From the NCBI GenBank assembly GCA_016781705.1, contig JADDPV010000190.1:1-5311 (forward strand): a stretch of DNA of 5,311 nt. Reading direction: 5' to 3'. The translations under genes and the position numbers were made by a program. Below are positions 1 through 4,610 of this stretch, piece after piece. Each line of letters starts with the position of its first letter. Position 1 is the first letter of the stretch. The notes beneath the pieces were generated by a model. It ran no database searches, was not told the origin of the DNA, and saw nothing but the letters and a program-made list of their open reading frames with translations. Origin of the DNA: Rubrobacter sp. (lineage in GTDB: Bacteria; Actinomycetota; Rubrobacteria; Rubrobacterales; Rubrobacteraceae).

Positions 1-243
1 AATCCGCTTTTCGTTCAACTCACCCTTCGTCCACGGTTGCCTGGGGTGCTACCAGCTAACGTGCTCGACGCGAGACAATGGCTATTTTACGTACTTTCGA
101 CGAGCCTGCTCAACGAAAAACTAGGAAAGCAGAAGACGGCTGCCCTGAGCATGATCCAGTCCCTGACAGAGCCGGTAAGATACGAGGAGCTTGCGGCTCG
201 TGTAGATACCGCACTGAGCTTGCGAAGCGAGGGAGCTAATTGA
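1..243 (+). CDS. C-terminal fragment of an unrecognised protein (5' end outside window)
   Basis: Frame 1 is open from the first base to a TGA at 241-243, giving 80 visible residues. I do not recognise the family. A TTG at 37 could start a 68-residue protein, but no Shine-Dalgarno sequence precedes it and the frame stays open upstream, so a tail of a longer gene is more likely. The visible part looks protein-like: a hydrophobic, aromatic segment (residues about 28-40, containing RQWLFYVLSTSLL), a lysine-rich turn, then two amphipathic helix-like stretches ending in SLRSEGAN. There is no signal peptide or clear motif. Base composition is about 54% G+C by hand count, well below its neighbours, and it uses codons such as CTA, GTA and AGA that they mostly avoid, which suggests horizontal acquisition. 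The last 8 nt overlap the end of the convergent Nudix gene. Coding status is fairly likely; function is unknown. Confidence 0.5.
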   Translation, partial: NPLFVQLTLRPRLPGVLPANVLDARQWLFYVLSTSLLNEKLGKQKTAALSMIQSLTEPVRYEELAARVDTALSLRSEGAN

Positions 244-805
244 GGATTAGGGTCCACAGCTGCCCCAAAATACGGTGCGTCAGGCCCCAGATGACGTAGC
301 GGTCCCTGTAGGTGTAGGCGGGCCACTCGCCGGGGAAGTCCGGGATCTCCACGGGCGCGTCTACCAGCTCCTCGATCGGGACCCAGAACGCTTCTTCCAC
401 CTCGCGCGCATCGAGGAGGCCGGGTCTGGCGTCAAGCGCGACGACGACGGTCGAGACGACGAGCTGGCCGCCCGAACGGCGCGGTCCCATATCGTCGAGC
501 TGACCCAAAAGCCTGCCTTCGGCGATGTCTATGCTGACCTCTTCGAGTGTTTCGCGGCGGGCTGTATCGTAGGCGCTTTCGTCGCCGGGCTCCTCGCGGC
601 CGCCGGGGAGGGCCATGTGCCCGCTCCAGGGGTCGCCCGCCTTCTCGGCGCGTTTGATCACGAACACCTCCAACCCCCGCTCACGCTCGCGCAACAGCAG
701 CGCCACGGCGGCACGCGTCGCGGGGGCGGCGGCCTCTTCCCCTGTGTGGCTTGCCGCTCCGGCAGCTTCGAGCGCGGCGGCGATCTTCTTCAGGCGACTC
801 TCCAT
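236..805 (-). CDS. Nudix hydrolase, CoA-diphosphatase (NudL/NUDT7)-like
   Basis: This 189-residue soluble protein is a Nudix pyrophosphohydrolase, a Mg/Mn-dependent enzyme that cleaves nucleoside diphosphates linked to another group. The sequence shows LPGG at residues 66-69 followed by G69-x5-D75-x8-R84-E85, then E88-E89 as the metal-binding core. This spacing, one residue longer than the classical Nudix box, is what I recall for CoA diphosphatases such as E. coli NudL and human NUDT7. The C-terminal YVIWGLTHRIL matches the family's aromatic-x-IWG-x-T signature. The upstream UPF0035 motif (LLTxRS...) is only loosely kept, as VIKRAEKAGDPWSGHMALPGG read from about residue 49, so another CoA-like or nucleotide substrate is possible. 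Residues 1-30 are an alanine- and glutamate-rich extension. The ATG at 805-803 is the only plausible long start, because an in-frame TAG lies 9 nt upstream. No Shine-Dalgarno is visible. Nudix assignment is near certain; CoA specificity is inferred. Confidence 0.9.
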   Translation of the reverse strand: MESRLKKIAAALEAAGAASHTGEEAAAPATRAAVALLLRERERGLEVFVIKRAEKAGDPWSGHMALPGGREEPGDESAYDTARRETLEEVSIDIAEGRLLGQLDDMGPRRSGGQLVVSTVVVALDARPGLLDAREVEEAFWVPIEELVDAPVEIPDFPGEWPAYTYRDRYVIWGLTHRILGQLWTLILN

Positions 806-811
806 CGCTGG

Positions 812-817
812 AGTCTA
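812..817 (-). promoter_or_regulatory. Candidate -10 box for the Nudix gene (leaderless)
   Basis: Read on the minus strand, this is TAGACT, matching TANNNT. Its end lies 6 nt from the A of the Nudix ATG at 805, the distance at which transcription would begin on or next to the start codon. The lack of a Shine-Dalgarno sequence upstream of that ATG fits a leaderless message, which is common in actinobacteria. No convincing -35 box is visible. Confidence 0.35.
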
Positions 818-838
818 ACCCGCCTGTCCCGAGCGGGT
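818..838. repeat. Small inverted repeat in the divergent promoter region
   Basis: ACCCGC (818-823) and GCGGGT (833-838) are perfect 6-bp inverted arms around a 9-nt spacer. It lies between the divergent Nudix and aminopeptidase genes, just upstream of the candidate Nudix -10 box. It could be an operator for a dimeric regulator, but arms this short and GC-rich arise easily by chance in this composition. Confidence 0.25.
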
Positions 839-871
839 GGTAAGCTCTCGAAAAGTTCTGGTAGCGATTTC

Positions 872-876
872 GGGAG
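872..876 (+). promoter_or_regulatory. Ribosome binding site of the M29 aminopeptidase
   Basis: GGGAG ends 9 nt before the ATG at 886 and supports that start. Upstream, TAAGCT at 841-846 fits the TANNNT form of a -10 box, but no matching -35 is seen. Confidence 0.5.
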
Positions 877-885
877 CGTTTTACC

Positions 886-1986
886 ATGAGGGACGAGCGG
901 TTGGGGAAGCTGGCGCGCCTGCTGGTGGAGTATTCGATCGGGGCAGGGGAGGGGGATCAGGTAGTGGTCTCCGGGGGCGTCGCCGCCGAGCCCCTGATCA
1001 AGGAGGTCTACCGGCGGCTGCTGGGCGTGGGTGCCGTGCCGATACCGCAGGTCGCGCTGCCGGGCGTGCAGGAGATCTTCTTCCAACACGCGAAAGATCA
1101 CCACTACGAGAAGACCCCGCCCGTGCTTCGCGCTCTTTACGAGGGCGCCGACGCCTTCATCTCCATCATGGCCCCGAAGAACACGAAGGCCCTCGCGGCC
1201 GTGGACCCGAAGAAGCAGCAGGCCTTGGGCAAGCGTGACAAGGCGCTGCAGGAGATAGTCCTCGGAAAGGACCGCTGGGCGCTCACCCTCTTCCCGACCG
1301 ACGCCCTCGCCCAGGAGTCGGAGATGAGCCTCGAAGGCTACGAGGAGTTCGTCTTCGCCGCGATGGCGCTCGACGAGGACGACCCCGTCCGCTACTGGCG
1401 CGAGAAGGCCGGGGAGCAGGGCCGCCTCATCGAGCGCCTCGAAAAGGCCGACGAGATCCGCATGACCGGCCCCGGCACGGACCTCACACTCTCCGTGAAG
1501 GGCCGCAAGTTCCTCAACGGCGACGGGAAGAAGAACATGCCGTGCGGCGAGGTCTTTACGGGGCCTGTCGAGGACTCGGCGGAGGGTGAGGTTTTCTTCG
1601 GTATACCCGTCGCGGTGGGCGGGCGCGAGGTCTCGGGGGTACGCTTACGCTTCGAGGGGGGCAAAGTGGTCGAGTCGAGCGCGGAGAAGGGCCAGGAGTA
1701 CCTGAACGCGATGCTCGACGCCGACGAGGGGTCGCGTTACCTGGGGGAGCTCGGGATCGGGACGAACTACGGCATCCCCAGGGCGACGAAGAACATCCTC
1801 TTCGACGAGAAGCTTGGGGGGACGGTCCATCTGGCGGTGGGCCGTTCCTACGCGGAGACGGGCGGCACGAACGACTCCAGCGTGCACTGGGACCTCATCT
1901 GCGACCTCCGGGAGGGCGGTGAACTGTACGCCGACGGGGAGTTGTTGCAGAAGAGCGGCGAGTTTCTCGGCTACGATTTCGGGTAA
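886..1986 (+). CDS. M29-family metallo-aminopeptidase (aminopeptidase T/AmpS type)
   Basis: This 366-residue cytoplasmic enzyme, without signal peptide or membrane segment, should remove N-terminal residues from peptides using two metal ions. The M29 ligand set is visible: E222 in NMPCGEVFTGP, E288 in LGELGIGTN, H315 in GTVHLAVGRSY with Y322 seven residues later, and H334 and D336 in SSVHWDLICDLR. The 66-residue gap between the two glutamates equals that in Thermus aminopeptidase T (Glu250/Glu316, from memory), as do the H-x6-Y and H-x-D spacings. The N-terminal half (about 1-190) is the usual alpha/beta domain that helps dimerisation. Length is slightly under the 400-410 residues of the Thermus and Staphylococcus enzymes, mainly because of shorter loops; no ligand is missing. 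The ATG has a GGGAG site 9 nt upstream. The gene is followed 9 nt later by a small unknown gene, probably co-transcribed. Exact peptide preference cannot be read from the sequence. Confidence 0.95.
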   Translation: MRDERLGKLARLLVEYSIGAGEGDQVVVSGGVAAEPLIKEVYRRLLGVGAVPIPQVALPGVQEIFFQHAKDHHYEKTPPVLRALYEGADAFISIMAPKNTKALAAVDPKKQQALGKRDKALQEIVLGKDRWALTLFPTDALAQESEMSLEGYEEFVFAAMALDEDDPVRYWREKAGEQGRLIERLEKADEIRMTGPGTDLTLSVKGRKFLNGDGKKNMPCGEVFTGPVEDSAEGEVFFGIPVAVGGREVSGVRLRFEGGKVVESSAEKGQEYLNAMLDADEGSRYLGELGIGTNYGIPRATKNILFDEKLGGTVHLAVGRSYAETGGTNDSSVHWDLICDLREGGELYADGELLQKSGEFLGYDFG

Positions 1987-1995
1987 CGTTCCGGG

Positions 1996-2229
1996 ATGAT
2001 GGGCGAGACGATGCTGCGCGTGGGGAACGTAAAGGGAGAGGAGGCGCTGGAGGCGGTGCGCGATGCTTTGGACGAGATCGGGGTTCGCTACGAACACGTG
2101 GAGAGCGACCCGGAGGACTCCTACCCCCAGACGGCGTACTTCCAGATCCAATCAGGGCTCACCGAGGACGTCGAGGACTTCCTCGCGAGGCTCTCCGAGG
2201 AGCACGGCTTCGACGCCGAGATCCTCTAG
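1996..2229 (+). CDS. Small acidic protein of unknown function, ferredoxin-like fold predicted
   Basis: This is a 77-residue hypothetical protein I cannot place in a family. It begins 9 nt after the aminopeptidase stop, so it is probably read from the same transcript by coupled translation. Three in-frame ATGs (1996, 1999, 2011) compete; none has a well-spaced Shine-Dalgarno, although GGGCGAG just before 2011 makes that start possible. By eye the secondary structure reads strand (MLRVGNV), helix (KGEEALEAVRDALDEIG), strand (VRYEHVES), strand (TAYFQIQSG), helix (LTEDVEDFLARLSEEHG), strand (FDAEIL). That is the beta-alpha-beta-beta-alpha-beta order of ferredoxin-like or ACT-type small-molecule or protein-binding domains. 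It is very acidic, about 20 Asp/Glu against 5 Arg/Lys, and has no cysteine, signal or membrane segment. Coding is supported by composition matching its neighbours and by the tight spacing. The fold is a guess, the function unknown. Confidence 0.75.
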   Translation: MMGETMLRVGNVKGEEALEAVRDALDEIGVRYEHVESDPEDSYPQTAYFQIQSGLTEDVEDFLARLSEEHGFDAEIL

Positions 2230-2269
2230 GATCGCCGGAGGCGGCGCTCCCCATGGCGCTCGCCCGGTT

Positions 2270-2275
2270 TATACT
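2270..2275 (+). promoter_or_regulatory. Candidate -10 box of the DUF5808-HAD-folE operon
   Basis: TATACT matches the TATAAT consensus at five of six positions and stands out in this GC-rich background. It lies in the 87-bp gap before the TTG start at 2317 and would give a leader of about 35 nt. No good -35 hexamer lies 16-18 bp upstream. A CCCC (2278-2281) / GGGG (2287-2290) mini-hairpin sits near the expected transcription start. Apart from a weak GC hairpin at 2233-2246, I see nothing else in the gap. Confidence 0.4.
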
Positions 2276-2303
2276 CGCCCCGTTATGGGGTTTCCGACGA
2301 GCC

Positions 2304-2308
2304 GGAGG
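2304..2308 (+). promoter_or_regulatory. Shine-Dalgarno that fixes a TTG start
   Basis: GGAGG ends 8 nt before the TTG at 2317. There is no ATG or GTG with comparable support in this frame, so this site decides the start of the DUF5808-like gene. Confidence 0.65.
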
Positions 2309-2316
2309 CGAGAGCG

Positions 2317-2547
2317 TTGAGATCGCACGGGAAGATTTTCGGCCTCGTGCCCTACGACCTTCGGGCGCCGACCCTCGCGCGGCTGCGGGAGAGGCTGTGG
2401 AACGCCGGGGACGCGCGCTTTCTGGTCCCGACCGTCTTCGGGGTCGGCTGGACGGTGAACTTCAGGAGCGCGCCGCGCCATCCCGCGCAGGCCCTCCTGC
2501 TCGCGGCCTTCGTCCTCTGGCGGCTCGCCGGGAAGCGGGGGCGCTAG
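2317..2547 (+). CDS. DUF5808-like small protein with C-terminal hydrophobic segment
   Basis: This 76-residue protein resembles DUF5808: W28-N29, then D32-A-R, V37-P38, F41-G42-x-G44-W45-x-x-N48-F49. I recall the domain as a short tryptophan-, glycine- and asparagine-rich motif of the form WxNPxDxRxFVPKxxGxGxTxNF. The usual lysine after VP is a threonine here. The family's biochemical role is not known to me. Residues about 57-70 (AQALLLAAFVLWRL) are hydrophobic and flanked by arginine and lysine, which could be one short membrane-associated helix; there is no cleavable signal peptide. The start is TTG with a well-placed GGAGG. The TAG stop directly abuts the TTG of the HAD gene (0 nt gap), so the two are almost certainly co-translated and lead an operon ending in folE. 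Whether it has anything to do with pterin synthesis is not shown by the sequence. Confidence 0.75.
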   Translation: MRSHGKIFGLVPYDLRAPTLARLRERLWNAGDARFLVPTVFGVGWTVNFRSAPRHPAQALLLAAFVLWRLAGKRGR

Positions 2548-3243
2548 TTGCGCTACGACGCGGTCTTCCTCGACGTTGACGGGACGCTCCTTTGGGTGGA
2601 CCTCGACGTGGAGGGCTACGTGCGGGACCTCTCGCCCTACACGGCGAACGGGCCGCTCACCGTCGAGAGGGCGAGCGGCCCGGTCTGGGAGAGCCTCAGA
2701 GAGCACATCAGGGAGAACATAAAGTATCCGACCGTGGAGACGCTCGCCCGTTTCCGGCGTGAGAACGCGAGGCGTACGGCCCTCTCTTTAGGTCTCGACG
2801 CTCCGGACGACGTGCTCTTGGAGGTATCGAAGCGCAGGATCTCCTTCAACCCCTACCCCGAATCCGAAGCGGTGCTGGAGGAGCTGGGGCGTACGGGTGT
2901 TCCCCTCTACGCGGTCTCGAACTGGGACGTCGAGCTCGAGGGCGTGCTCGAAGACCTCGGCTGGAGGCGTTCCTTCGACGGCCTCGTCGTCTCGGCGAAG
3001 GTCGGTGTCGAGAAGCCCGACGACGCCATCTTCGAGGAGGCGCTAAGAGTGGCGGGCGCGACGCGCGAACGGGCGGTCATGGTCGGCAACGATCCCGTCT
3101 CGGACGTTCGTGGCGCCGCGGCCGCCGGCATAGACGCCGTGCTCGTGGACCGCGAGGGGAACCTGGACGCCGGAGAAGCCGTAGCGGTGCTGCCGGACCT
3201 TCGCGGGCTCCCCGCGCTCGTCGTGGGGGATCCAGGTGTTTGA
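2548..3243 (+). CDS. HAD-superfamily hydrolase, probable phosphatase
   Basis: This 231-residue soluble enzyme belongs to the haloacid-dehalogenase superfamily, mostly Mg-dependent phosphatases that pass through an aspartyl-phosphate. All four motifs are visible: motif I D9-V-D11-G-T (nucleophile D9, acid/base D11), motif II S124 in YAVSNWD, motif III K156 in VGVEKPDDAIF, and motif IV N181-D182...D186 in MVGNDPVSDVRGA. In motif IV the usual GD is GND, with D182 and D186 available for Mg binding. Residues about 15-105 form a helical C1-type cap, which normally sets substrate choice, so the substrate cannot be read off. The TTG start directly follows the preceding stop, with a purine-rich GGAAGCGGGGG stretch ahead of it at 2531-2541. 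The 3' end overlaps folE by 8 nt. That coupling makes a phosphorylated pterin a reasonable substrate guess; a general sugar- or nucleotide-phosphatase role is the alternative. Confidence 0.9.
   Translation: MRYDAVFLDVDGTLLWVDLDVEGYVRDLSPYTANGPLTVERASGPVWESLREHIRENIKYPTVETLARFRRENARRTALSLGLDAPDDVLLEVSKRRISFNPYPESEAVLEELGRTGVPLYAVSNWDVELEGVLEDLGWRRSFDGLVVSAKVGVEKPDDAIFEEALRVAGATRERAVMVGNDPVSDVRGAAAAGIDAVLVDREGNLDAGEAVAVLPDLRGLPALVVGDPGV
3225..3230 (+). promoter_or_regulatory. Ribosome binding site of folE inside the HAD gene
   Basis: GGGGGA lies within the last codons of the HAD gene and ends 5 nt before the GTG at 3236. It supports the GTG start and translational coupling between the two genes. 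Confidence 0.5.
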
Positions 3244-3799
3244 CGAGCCGCGCGTCGCGCGGGCGGTACGCGAGATCCTCCACGCCATCGGCGAAGACCC
3301 CGAACGCGAGGGCCTCCAGGAGACCCCCGAACGCGTCGCCGGAGCCTACGCGAAGCTCTTCTCGGGGCTTGGCGAAGACCCGGCCCGCCACCTCGAAGTC
3401 GCCTTCGACGAGGGCGCGCGCGACCTCGTGCTCATCCGAGACCTGCCGGTCTGCAGCGTCTGTGAACACCACCTCCTCCCCTTCATCGGCAAGGCGCACG
3501 TAGGCTACGTGCCGGAAGGCAGGATCGCCGGCTTCTCGGAGCTGGCGCGCCTCGTCGAGGGTTACGCGAGGAGGCCCCAGATCCAGGAACGCCTTACGGC
3601 CCAGGTTGCCGACGCGCTGCACGACGCTTTGGGCGCGGCCGGCTCTATGGTGGTGATCGAGGCTACCCACTCGTGCATGACGATGCGCTACGCGGAGACG
3701 ACCGGCAGCGTCGCGGTGACCTCGGCGGCGCGCGGGGCTTTCGAGGAGGACGCGGCGCGGCGGGCGGAGGTTCTGTCCCTGATACGCCGCGGCACCTGA
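3236..3799 (+). CDS. folE: GTP cyclohydrolase I
   Basis: FolE opens the imidazole ring of GTP and rearranges it to 7,8-dihydroneopterin triphosphate plus formate, the first step of tetrahydrofolate synthesis; it can also feed 7-deazaguanine pathways. At 187 residues it is the normal bacterial length. The zinc ligands C76 and H79 (CEHH) and C147 (HSCMTMR) have the same 71-residue cysteine spacing as E. coli C110/C181. H78, H145, S101, R105, E118 (RRPQIQERLT) and R151 match catalytic or substrate-binding positions. Oddities: the lysine after S101, which binds triphosphate in E. coli (K136), is E102, and the usual RGVRKPGxKT loop after R151 reads RYAETTGSVA, losing several basic residues. The GTG start has GGGGGA 5 nt upstream and overlaps the HAD gene by 8 nt. 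The family is certain; full standard activity is likely but worth testing given these changes. Confidence 0.96.
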   Translation: MFDEPRVARAVREILHAIGEDPEREGLQETPERVAGAYAKLFSGLGEDPARHLEVAFDEGARDLVLIRDLPVCSVCEHHLLPFIGKAHVGYVPEGRIAGFSELARLVEGYARRPQIQERLTAQVADALHDALGAAGSMVVIEATHSCMTMRYAETTGSVAVTSAARGAFEEDAARRAEVLSLIRRGT

Positions 3800-3811
3800 T
3801 GCGCTGCGGCG
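3785..3811. terminator. Hairpin at the end of folE, possible bidirectional terminator
   Basis: Positions 3785-3793 pair with 3803-3811 to give a 9-bp stem (eight G-C pairs and one G-U) around a 9-nt loop that contains the folE TGA. It lies at the meeting point of two convergent operons. Neither side has a T-run, so it is not a classical intrinsic terminator; U-less hairpins are often proposed as terminators in high-GC actinobacteria. Confidence 0.4.
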
Positions 3812-3829
3812 AAAGTCGAACCCCGGGTC

Positions 3830-4597
3830 TTACAGGGTGCCGGCGTGCCGGGTCATGCCGCCGTCTATGAAGAAGGTGCTGCCGGTTACGTAGGCGGCCG
3901 CGTCGGAGGCCAGGTAGACGGCCATCTGCGCTACCTCCTCGGGGCGGCCCATCCTGCCCAGCGGGATCTCCGAGAGCAGCGCGCGCATCTCCTCCGGGTG
4001 CTCCTTGAGCGGCGCGTCCATCGGGGTGTCAATGGCGCCGGGGGCTATGTTATTGACGGTGATCCCGTGCGGGGCCAGCTCCACCGCCAGCGTGCGCGCC
4101 AGCATCCGGACCCCACCCTTCGCGGCGCAGTAGGGCGAGTTCGTGGGCATGGGCAGGTCTTCGTGCACCGAAGAGACGTTGATGATGCGCCCGCCTTCGC
4201 CCCCTTCGACCATCTGTTTTGCCGCCCCCTGGCAGCCGAGCCAGGGGCCGGTCAGGTTCACCGCGATGGTCTGTTCCCACACATCGAAGGGCGTCTCCAG
4301 GAACGGCATCTTGCGCTCCATCCCGGCGTTGTTGACCATGACGTCGAGGCGCGCGAACTCCTCGACGGTAGCCCGGATCAGGGCTTCGACATCCCCCGGC
4401 TTCGAGACGTCCGCCTGGACGGCCAGTCCCCTGCCGCCGGCGCCCTCGATCTTCTCTACCACGCCTTGCGCCGCGTCGGGGTGTCCCCTGTAGTTCACGA
4501 CGACAGCGGCGCCTTCTTCCGCGAAGGCGAGGGCTATCGCCTCCCCAATGCCCGACGAGCTTCCCGTCACTACCGCGACTTTGTTCCTCAGACGCAT
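3830..4597 (-). CDS. Short-chain dehydrogenase, glucose 1-dehydrogenase-like
   Basis: This 255-residue classical SDR is an NAD(P)-dependent cytoplasmic oxidoreductase. It shows the cofactor motif TGSSSGIG (11-18), D63-V64 at the adenine pocket, NNAG (89-92), and the catalytic set N114, S143, Y156 and K160, with the S-to-Y spacing of 13 and Y-x3-K of the family. It aligns well by eye with Bacillus megaterium glucose 1-dehydrogenase, sharing VVVNYR, LDVMxNNAG, NLTGxxLG, SSVHE, VNNIxPGAI and YVTGxTxFxDGGMT. The second strand ends in NYR with no acidic residue, which suggests NADP can be used, perhaps with NAD. Glucose to gluconolactone is the best guess, but SDR substrate cannot be settled from sequence. 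The ATG at 4597 has GAGGAGG (4604-4610) 6 nt upstream, overlapping the stop of the preceding glycoside hydrolase; the 12-nt gap implies one operon. Confidence 0.93.
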   Translation of the reverse strand: MRLRNKVAVVTGSSSGIGEAIALAFAEEGAAVVVNYRGHPDAAQGVVEKIEGAGGRGLAVQADVSKPGDVEALIRATVEEFARLDVMVNNAGMERKMPFLETPFDVWEQTIAVNLTGPWLGCQGAAKQMVEGGEGGRIINVSSVHEDLPMPTNSPYCAAKGGVRMLARTLAVELAPHGITVNNIAPGAIDTPMDAPLKEHPEEMRALLSEIPLGRMGRPEEVAQMAVYLASDAAAYVTGSTFFIDGGMTRHAGTL

Positions 4598-4603
4598 CCC
4601 CGG

Positions 4604-4610
4604 CCTCCTC
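4604..4610 (-). promoter_or_regulatory. Strong ribosome binding site of the SDR gene
   Basis: On the minus strand this reads GAGGAGG, 6 nt before the ATG at 4597. Its first G is the last base of the upstream gene's TAG stop (4612-4610), so ribosomes ending the hydrolase can reload directly. Confidence 0.7.

Noticed and set aside
275..889. 204-residue plus-strand open frame opposite the Nudix gene
   Set aside because: It is antisense to a protein with clear Nudix motifs; its own translation is low-complexity and matches nothing. Long antisense frames are expected at this GC content.
1645..2151. 168-residue minus-strand open frame opposite the aminopeptidase end
   Set aside because: It is a shadow of the M29 gene and the small gene after it; valine-, leucine- and arginine-rich with no recognisable motif.
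2233..2246. CGCCG/CGGCG hairpin after the small acidic gene, as a terminator
   Set aside because: Only 5 bp of stem with no T-run; such short GC stems occur by chance throughout this sequence.
2253..2579. 108-residue plus-strand frame from ATG 2253 over the DUF5808-like gene
   Set aside because: Its translation is an arginine- and alanine-rich out-of-frame product, while the overlapping frame has a Shine-Dalgarno and DUF5808 motif.
3077..3670. 197-residue minus-strand open frame opposite HAD and folE
   Set aside because: It lies antisense to two genes with complete catalytic motifs, its translation is rich in Arg, Ala and Gly without domain features, and it has no sensible start context.
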